64,000 nucleotides of DNA, from NCBI GenBank assembly GCA_036494815.1, contig DASXNV010000088.1, positions 5,447 to 69,446 of the forward strand. Reading direction: 5' to 3'. Every line of letters begins with the position of its first letter. Position 1 is the first letter of the stretch. This stretch comes from Poindextera sp036494815. GTDB taxonomy: Bacteria > Pseudomonadota > Alphaproteobacteria > Caulobacterales > Caulobacteraceae. Below are positions 59,946 through 64,000 of this stretch, in pieces. A program made the position numbers and the translations under genes. The notes under the pieces were generated by a model. That model was not told the DNA's origin. It did no database searches and saw only the letters and a program-made list of their open reading frames with translations.

Positions 59946-61144
59946 TCCGTATGGCGTGGCCTAGGTTCGCGGCGAGTCTGGCCGCCCTTTCGGTTCTGGC
60001 GGCCTGCGCCACCGCGCCGCCCACCGCGCCAATCCCTGCACCGCCGGCGCCCAGGGCCACGGAACCCTCTCCGGCGCCAGCGCCGCCACAGCCGCCGACC
60101 CACCTGTCGCCGCAAGCGCCGACGCACCTGTCGCTGAACCTCGCCGACCTGCCCGGCTGGGCTCAGGAAGATCATGCCGCCGCCCTGCGCGCCTTTGTAA
60201 CCGCTTGCGGTATCGAACCCGCGCCGGTGATGACCGAGATCTGCCGTCGGGCCCGCGCGCTGGGACCGCTGGACGAGTTTGGCGCGCGAGGCTTTCTGGA
60301 AGCTAATTTCCGCGCCGAGCCCGTGGGTGATGGTGGTCTGCTCACCGCCTATTACGCACCGGAATACGAGGCCCGCTCCAGCCGCCACGGCGAATTCACC
60401 GCCCCGGTGCGCGCGCGGCCCAGCGACCTGATCATGCTGGACCTGGGCCAGTTCGATCCGGGCCTGGCCGGCCGCAAGATCAGCGGACGGATCGTTGGTG
60501 GCCAGCTGTCCCCCTATCCCGACCGGGCGGCGATCGAGGCCGCGCCCGCCGAACAGCCCCTGGCCTGGATGCGACCTGAAGATCTGTTCTTCCTGCAGAT
60601 CCAGGGCTCGGGGGTGCTGAAGTTGCCGGAGGGCCGGCGGATGAAGGCGATCTATACCGGCAACAACGGCCGTCCGTTCGTGGGGATCGCCAATGTCCTG
60701 CGTGATCGCGGCGCCCTGGCGACCGGCGACACCTCGGCCGAGGCCATCCACGCCTGGCTCGCCGCCCACCGCGGATCTGAGGCCGACGCGGTCATGCGGC
60801 TCGATCCACGCTATGTCTTCTTCAAACTGGAGCCGGACGATGGCATGGAGCCCGCCGGCGCCGCCGGTATCCCCCTGATCCCCGGCCGCTCCCTGGCGGT
60901 GGACCTCACCAAGCACGCCCTGGGCGGCCTCTACTGGATCGACGCCACCACCCCGAGCCTGACGGGCGCCTTCCCGGCCTATCGTCGGGTGGCCCTGGCC
61001 CTGGACGCCGGCGGCGCGATCAAGGGCGACGTTCGCGCCGACCTCTATCTTGGCGCCGGCGCGGCGGCTGGAACCGAGGCCGGGCGAGTGCGCCATGTGT
61101 TGAGCCTCTATGCCTTGGCCCCCATCGACCAGACCATGCCGTGA
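59942..61144 (+). CDS. mltA: Membrane-bound lytic murein transglycosylase A
   Basis: A 400-residue lipoprotein that cleaves glycan strands. The signal ends in lipobox LAAC; a Pro/Ala linker with two PTHLS repeats follows. The MltA core has GLLTAYYAPEYEARSS, LFFLQIQGSGVLKLP, YTGNNGRPFVGIA and the 3D-domain aspartates in AVDLTKHALGGLYWIDAT. It starts with GTG 59942, coupled to timA and smr. Confidence 0.95.
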   Translation: MIRMAWPRFAASLAALSVLAACATAPPTAPIPAPPAPRATEPSPAPAPPQPPTHLSPQAPTHLSLNLADLPGWAQEDHAAALRAFVTACGIEPAPVMTEICRRARALGPLDEFGARGFLEANFRAEPVGDGGLLTAYYAPEYEARSSRHGEFTAPVRARPSDLIMLDLGQFDPGLAGRKISGRIVGGQLSPYPDRAAIEAAPAEQPLAWMRPEDLFFLQIQGSGVLKLPEGRRMKAIYTGNNGRPFVGIANVLRDRGALATGDTSAEAIHAWLAAHRGSEADAVMRLDPRYVFFKLEPDDGMEPAGAAGIPLIPGRSLAVDLTKHALGGLYWIDATTPSLTGAFPAYRRVALALDAGGAIKGDVRADLYLGAGAAAGTEAGRVRHVLSLYALAPIDQTMP

Positions 61145-61665
61145 AACGACCGCTGCGGCCTGAAGAAGCGCATCTGTGGGCCAAGGTCGCCGCCACTGTG
61201 CGGCCGGCGGCCGCGCGCAAACGGCCGAGCCCGACGCTGGTCGTTTCGATCCAGGAGACCCTCCCGGCGGTGGCGCCGCCCAAGCCCAGGCCTGAGCCCG
61301 CCAAGACGGCGCTTACGCCCTCGCCGCGCCGGGCCACCGCGCCGGAAGGCATCGAACCCCGCCGCAAACGGCGGATCAGCCGCGAACAGGAATTGGGGCC
61401 CAGCCTGGATCTGCACGGCCTGGATCAGGATCGCGCCCGCGCTGTGCTGGCCGGCTTCCTGCGCCGGGCGCGGGAGGACGGCTGGCGGGCGGTGCTGGTG
61501 ATCACCGGCAAGGGCTCGCGCGGCGACGGTGTCCTGCGCCGCATGGTCCCCCATTGGCTGGCCGACCCGGCGTTGCGCGACCTGATCGCGGGTGTTTCAG
61601 AGGCCCATCGCCATCATGGCGGCGCAGGGGCGCTCTATGTGGCGCTGAAACGGCGCAAGACCTAG
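61141..61665 (+). CDS. Smr-domain protein
   Basis: A 174-residue protein with a C-terminal Smr endonuclease-like domain (about 95-172): LDLHGLDQDRARAVLAGFL, VLVITGKGSRGDGVLRRMVPHWL and HHGGAGALYVALKRR. The DLHG and TGKG motifs are both present, so it may be a nuclease acting on branched DNA or stalled-ribosome mRNA. The N-terminal half is Pro/Arg-rich and likely disordered. It is convergent with the rsmB-like gene, sharing the CTAG stop tetranucleotide. Confidence 0.92.
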   Translation: MKRPLRPEEAHLWAKVAATVRPAAARKRPSPTLVVSIQETLPAVAPPKPRPEPAKTALTPSPRRATAPEGIEPRRKRRISREQELGPSLDLHGLDQDRARAVLAGFLRRAREDGWRAVLVITGKGSRGDGVLRRMVPHWLADPALRDLIAGVSEAHRHHGGAGALYVALKRRKT

Positions 61666-63011
61666 GCGGTACGCACGAACCGCGCGGCGAAAAACCCGTC
61701 CAGGCCCCCGGCCGCCTGGTGCGGCAGAATGCGTAGCAAACCCGCCGGCGTAACCGCGCCCTCCGGCGCCCCGCCTTCACCCGGCGAGACCGGCGCTAGA
61801 GCAAAATCCGGATGACGAGCCAGAAAGCCGTCCACCTGGCGCTCGCCCTCTTCCGGCTCCAGCGAGCAGACGCAATAGACCAGCCGCCCGCCGGGGGCGA
61901 CGCGCCGGGCGGCGGTGTCAAGCAGACGCGCCTGGACCCCGGCCAGTTTGGCGATGTCGCCGGGCTTGGTTCCCCACAGCACATCCGGATGCCGGCGGAA
62001 GGTGCCGGTGGCCGAGCAGGGCGCGTCCAGCAATACGGCGTCGAACTGGCGTGGATCGCCCCACTTGTCGGCCTCGACAGGGACCACCTCGGCGGCCAGC
62101 CCGGTCCGCGCCAGGCTCTGGGTGAGCCGGCGCAGCCTGGGCGCCGAGCGGTCCAGGGCGGTGACCTTGGCCCCGGCGGCGGCCAGTTGCAGGGTCTTGC
62201 CCCCGGGCGCGGCGCAAAGGTCGATGGCGGTTTCGCCGGGCTTGAGCGCCAACAGCCGCGCGGGGATGGCGGCGGCGGCGTCCTGCACCCACCAGCGCCC
62301 CTCCACATAGCCTGGCCAGTCGGACACGTCGCCGCGCCTGGTGGTCCTCAGAGAACCGCCGGCCAGGGGTTCGGCCTCCAGGGCTTCGGCCAGGGACGGC
62401 AGGTCCGCCGGGTCGCGCGGGCTGAGGTCGGTCAAGGGTTCTTCGGCGATGACCGCGGCCATGGCCAAGGCGGCGGCCTCGCCGTGGGTGGCTCGCCAAC
62501 GGGCGAACAGCCAGCCGGGCGCCAGGGCCTCGGGATCGTCGATCACCGGCCCGTCCCGCAGCAGGCCACGCAGAACGGCGTTGATCAGGCCCTTGAAGGG
62601 CCGGGTCGGCTCCTCGGCCTGGGCCAGGCGCACGGCGGTGTCCACGGCGGCGAAGGCTGGGGTGTCCATGAACAGGACCTGGGCCGCGCCCAGGCGTAGC
62701 AGCATGCGCACCTCGTCCGGCGGCGCCTTGTGCAGCTTGGCGTCCAGCAGCCGGTCGATCTGGCCCAGCCGCCGCAGCAGGGTCATGGCCATCATCCGCG
62801 CCAGGGCCCGGTCGCGCAGCTCCAGCTCCGAAAACGGCTTGCGCGCATAGGCCTCTTCCAGGCCGCCGCGGTGGTCCAGGGCGCCCTTGACCAGGGCCAG
62901 GGCCGCGCGGCGGGCGTTGAGGCCTCCGGCCTCCGGGCCGTCAGCTGCGGTCTCGGGGGCCGCGGTCTTGGGGGCTGGCTCGGGCTTAGCTGGGGGCCGG
63001 GATGTCTTCAT
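61662..63011 (-). CDS. rsmB: RsmB/NOP2-type RNA (cytosine-5)-methyltransferase
   Basis: A 449-residue protein: a NusB-like N-terminal domain (about 30-150, ARRAALALVKGALDH, AYARKPFSELELRDRALA) and a methyltransferase with AIDLCAAPGGKTLQLA, LLDAPCSATGTFRRHPD and VYCVCSLEPEEGE, carrying both catalytic cysteines. It probably modifies C967 of 16S rRNA; other cytosine targets are possible. The ATG at 63011 is chosen because the upstream in-frame extension is not conserved-looking. Confidence 0.92.
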   Translation of the reverse strand: MKTSRPPAKPEPAPKTAAPETAADGPEAGGLNARRAALALVKGALDHRGGLEEAYARKPFSELELRDRALARMMAMTLLRRLGQIDRLLDAKLHKAPPDEVRMLLRLGAAQVLFMDTPAFAAVDTAVRLAQAEEPTRPFKGLINAVLRGLLRDGPVIDDPEALAPGWLFARWRATHGEAAALAMAAVIAEEPLTDLSPRDPADLPSLAEALEAEPLAGGSLRTTRRGDVSDWPGYVEGRWWVQDAAAAIPARLLALKPGETAIDLCAAPGGKTLQLAAAGAKVTALDRSAPRLRRLTQSLARTGLAAEVVPVEADKWGDPRQFDAVLLDAPCSATGTFRRHPDVLWGTKPGDIAKLAGVQARLLDTAARRVAPGGRLVYCVCSLEPEEGERQVDGFLARHPDFALAPVSPGEGGAPEGAVTPAGLLRILPHQAAGGLDGFFAARFVRTA

Positions 63012-63100
63012 CCGCGCCCCGTGCCCCCTTGGACGCTGACAATCAAGGGAAAAGGCGCCGCGCGCTTTGCGCTGATCGCTGGCGGCGGTAAAAGACGGCC

Positions 63101-63298
63101 ATGACCGACCTTCCTGAAAACGCGGCTCAGGACAAGCCCCTGAGCGACGCCGCCCGCCGCGCGTTGGACGAAGCCGCCGCCCGCCGGCGCGCAACTTCCG
63201 AAGCCACGAAGGCCGGCGAAGAACTCGGCGGTCCCAAGGGGCCGGAACCCACACGCTTCGGCGATTGGGAGCGCAAGGGGATCGCGGTCGACTTTTAG
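63101..63298 (+). CDS. Succinate dehydrogenase assembly factor 4 (DUF1674)
   Basis: A 65-residue protein ending GPKGPEPTRFGDWERKGIAVDF, the SdhAF4 signature, in which the family binds flavinylated SdhA before complex assembly. The N-terminal half is Ala/Arg-rich helix. sdh genes are not in the window. Confidence 0.93.
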   Translation: MTDLPENAAQDKPLSDAARRALDEAAARRRATSEATKAGEELGGPKGPEPTRFGDWERKGIAVDF

Positions 63299-63354
63299 GA
63301 CAAGCTGGTTACGGCGGACATGGACGCAGATACGGCCGAGCCTGAAGCCCCCCG

Positions 63355-64000
63355 CTAAATCCCGGCGATTTCCTCGATCACGCTCAAGGCCGCCGCGCGC
63401 GGATCGCTCGCGCCCGTGATCGGTCGGCCGCAGACCAGGTGGCTGGCGCCGGCGGTGAGAGCCTCGGCCGGGGTGGCTGCGCGGGCCTGATCGTCGGCCT
63501 TGGACCAGCTGGGGCGCACACCGGGAGTGACCACCAGAAAATCCGGGCCGCCGATCTTGCGGGCGAGCGCGGCCTCGTGCGGGCTGGCCACCACCCCATC
63601 GACGCCGGCGTCCAGCGCCTGGCGAATACGCCGCTCGACCAGGTCGCGCACACCCAAGCCATAGCCCAGGTCGACCAGGTCGTGCTCGGCCAGGCTGGTC
63701 AGCACCGTAACGCCCAGGATCTTGACGTTGCGCGCGCCCCCGCGCCCGCGCACGGCGGCGGCCATCACCTGGGGCTCGGCATGGACGGTGAGCAGGTCGC
63801 AGGCGCCGGTGGCGATGATGGCCGCCGCGGCCTTCTCCACCGTCGCGCCGATGTCATGCAGCTTCCAATCCAGGAACACCTGGCGGCCGCTCTTCTTCAG
63901 GTCCCTGGCGAGACCCATGCCGCCGCCGGCCAGCAGTTGCAGACCGATCTTGTAATAGCTGACCGCATCGCCCAGGCGCTCGACCATCGCCTCAGCGGCG
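63355..64000 (-). CDS. pyrF: Orotidine 5'-phosphate decarboxylase, 5' end missing
   Basis: Pyrimidine biosynthesis enzyme that makes UMP. The last 215 or so residues are present; reading continues off the right edge (AAEAMVERLGDAVSYYKIGLQL). The catalytic array FLDWKLHDIGATV, HAEPQVMAAAV, VTPGVRP and the phosphate-binding GRPITGASDPRAAAL are intact. The start codon lies outside the window. Confidence 0.95.
   Translation of the reverse strand, partial: AAEAMVERLGDAVSYYKIGLQLLAGGGMGLARDLKKSGRQVFLDWKLHDIGATVEKAAAAIIATGACDLLTVHAEPQVMAAAVRGRGGARNVKILGVTVLTSLAEHDLVDLGYGLGVRDLVERRIRQALDAGVDGVVASPHEAALARKIGGPDFLVVTPGVRPSWSKADDQARAATPAEALTAGASHLVCGRPITGASDPRAAALSVIEEIAGI

Noticed and set aside
63299..63354. 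Twelve-codon frame (MDADTAEPEAPR) after the sdhAF4 gene
   Set aside because: Too short, no ribosome-binding site and no homology that I can recall; probably the spacer before the pyrF end.

Overview
The window is a GC-rich, densely packed, entirely chromosomal segment of an alphaproteobacterium. Gene content and order point to Caulobacterales (Caulobacter/Phenylobacterium type). The reasons are the run cenR - L,D-transpeptidase - yggS - thiE-like - ntrZ-like - DUF3576 - leuS - lptE - holA - parB - parA - rsmG - mnmG - mnmE - rho - hemJ - hemH - hemE, followed by an intergenic region with CtrA-type and DnaA-type sites, then ppsR - maf - aroE - coaE - dnaQ - secB. This is the origin neighbourhood known from Caulobacter crescentus. 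I see no insertion sequence, prophage, CRISPR array, rRNA or tRNA.

Layout. 1-5.4 kb: a permease tail, a serine hydrolase, pyridoxal kinase, ahcY behind a palindromic operator, and a CYTH-CHAD protein. 5.4-13 kb: bioB (with a possible leaderless leader ORF), a sugar-nucleotide-type epimerase, the osmoregulated periplasmic glucan genes opgD-opgH, and an outer-membrane barrel-like protein. 13-18.8 kb: thpR and a TesA-like esterase, divergent from a YbbA/YbbP-type ABC exporter, then a Bax-inhibitor-1 protein and DUF2794. 18.8-28.3 kb: a candidate small RNA, a histidine-rich PadR regulator with its operator, dapF-mtaB-VOC, leuD-ABM-leuB, and an emrAB-type efflux operon with its TetR regulator. 28.3-34 kb: a YgjP-type metallopeptidase, ftsK, lolA, a second candidate small RNA, xth and a small membrane protein. 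34-46 kb: envelope regulators (cenR, ntrZ-like), leuS-lptE-holA, and parB-parA-rsmG-mnmG. 46.5-49.1 kb: three parS centromere sites. 49-54.5 kb: rho and the haem genes hemJ-hemH-hemE. 54,491-54,996: the probable replication origin. 55-64 kb: ppsR-maf-aroE-coaE-dnaQ, secB, timA-mltA-smr, an rsmB-like methyltransferase, sdhAF4 and the 3' part of pyrF.

The genes form an origin/centromere module (origin, parS, parA, parB) embedded in housekeeping and envelope genes. Gene orientation changes at the proposed origin: 10 of 12 genes between 42.1 and 54.5 kb point left, and 8 of 9 between 55.0 and 61.7 kb point right, as expected if forks leave in both directions from about 54.5-55 kb. Many operons use ATGA/GTGA/TTGA start-stop overlaps, and five convergent pairs have overlapping ends, four of them a shared YTAR tetranucleotide.

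I found no dramatic new multi-gene system. The least explained signals are two orphan terminator-ended transcripts (about 18.95-19.09 and 32.79-32.95 kb), a 112-bp two-hairpin repeat present twice with compensatory base changes, a small ORF coupled to bioB, and an open membrane-helix reading frame without a start beside ahcY.
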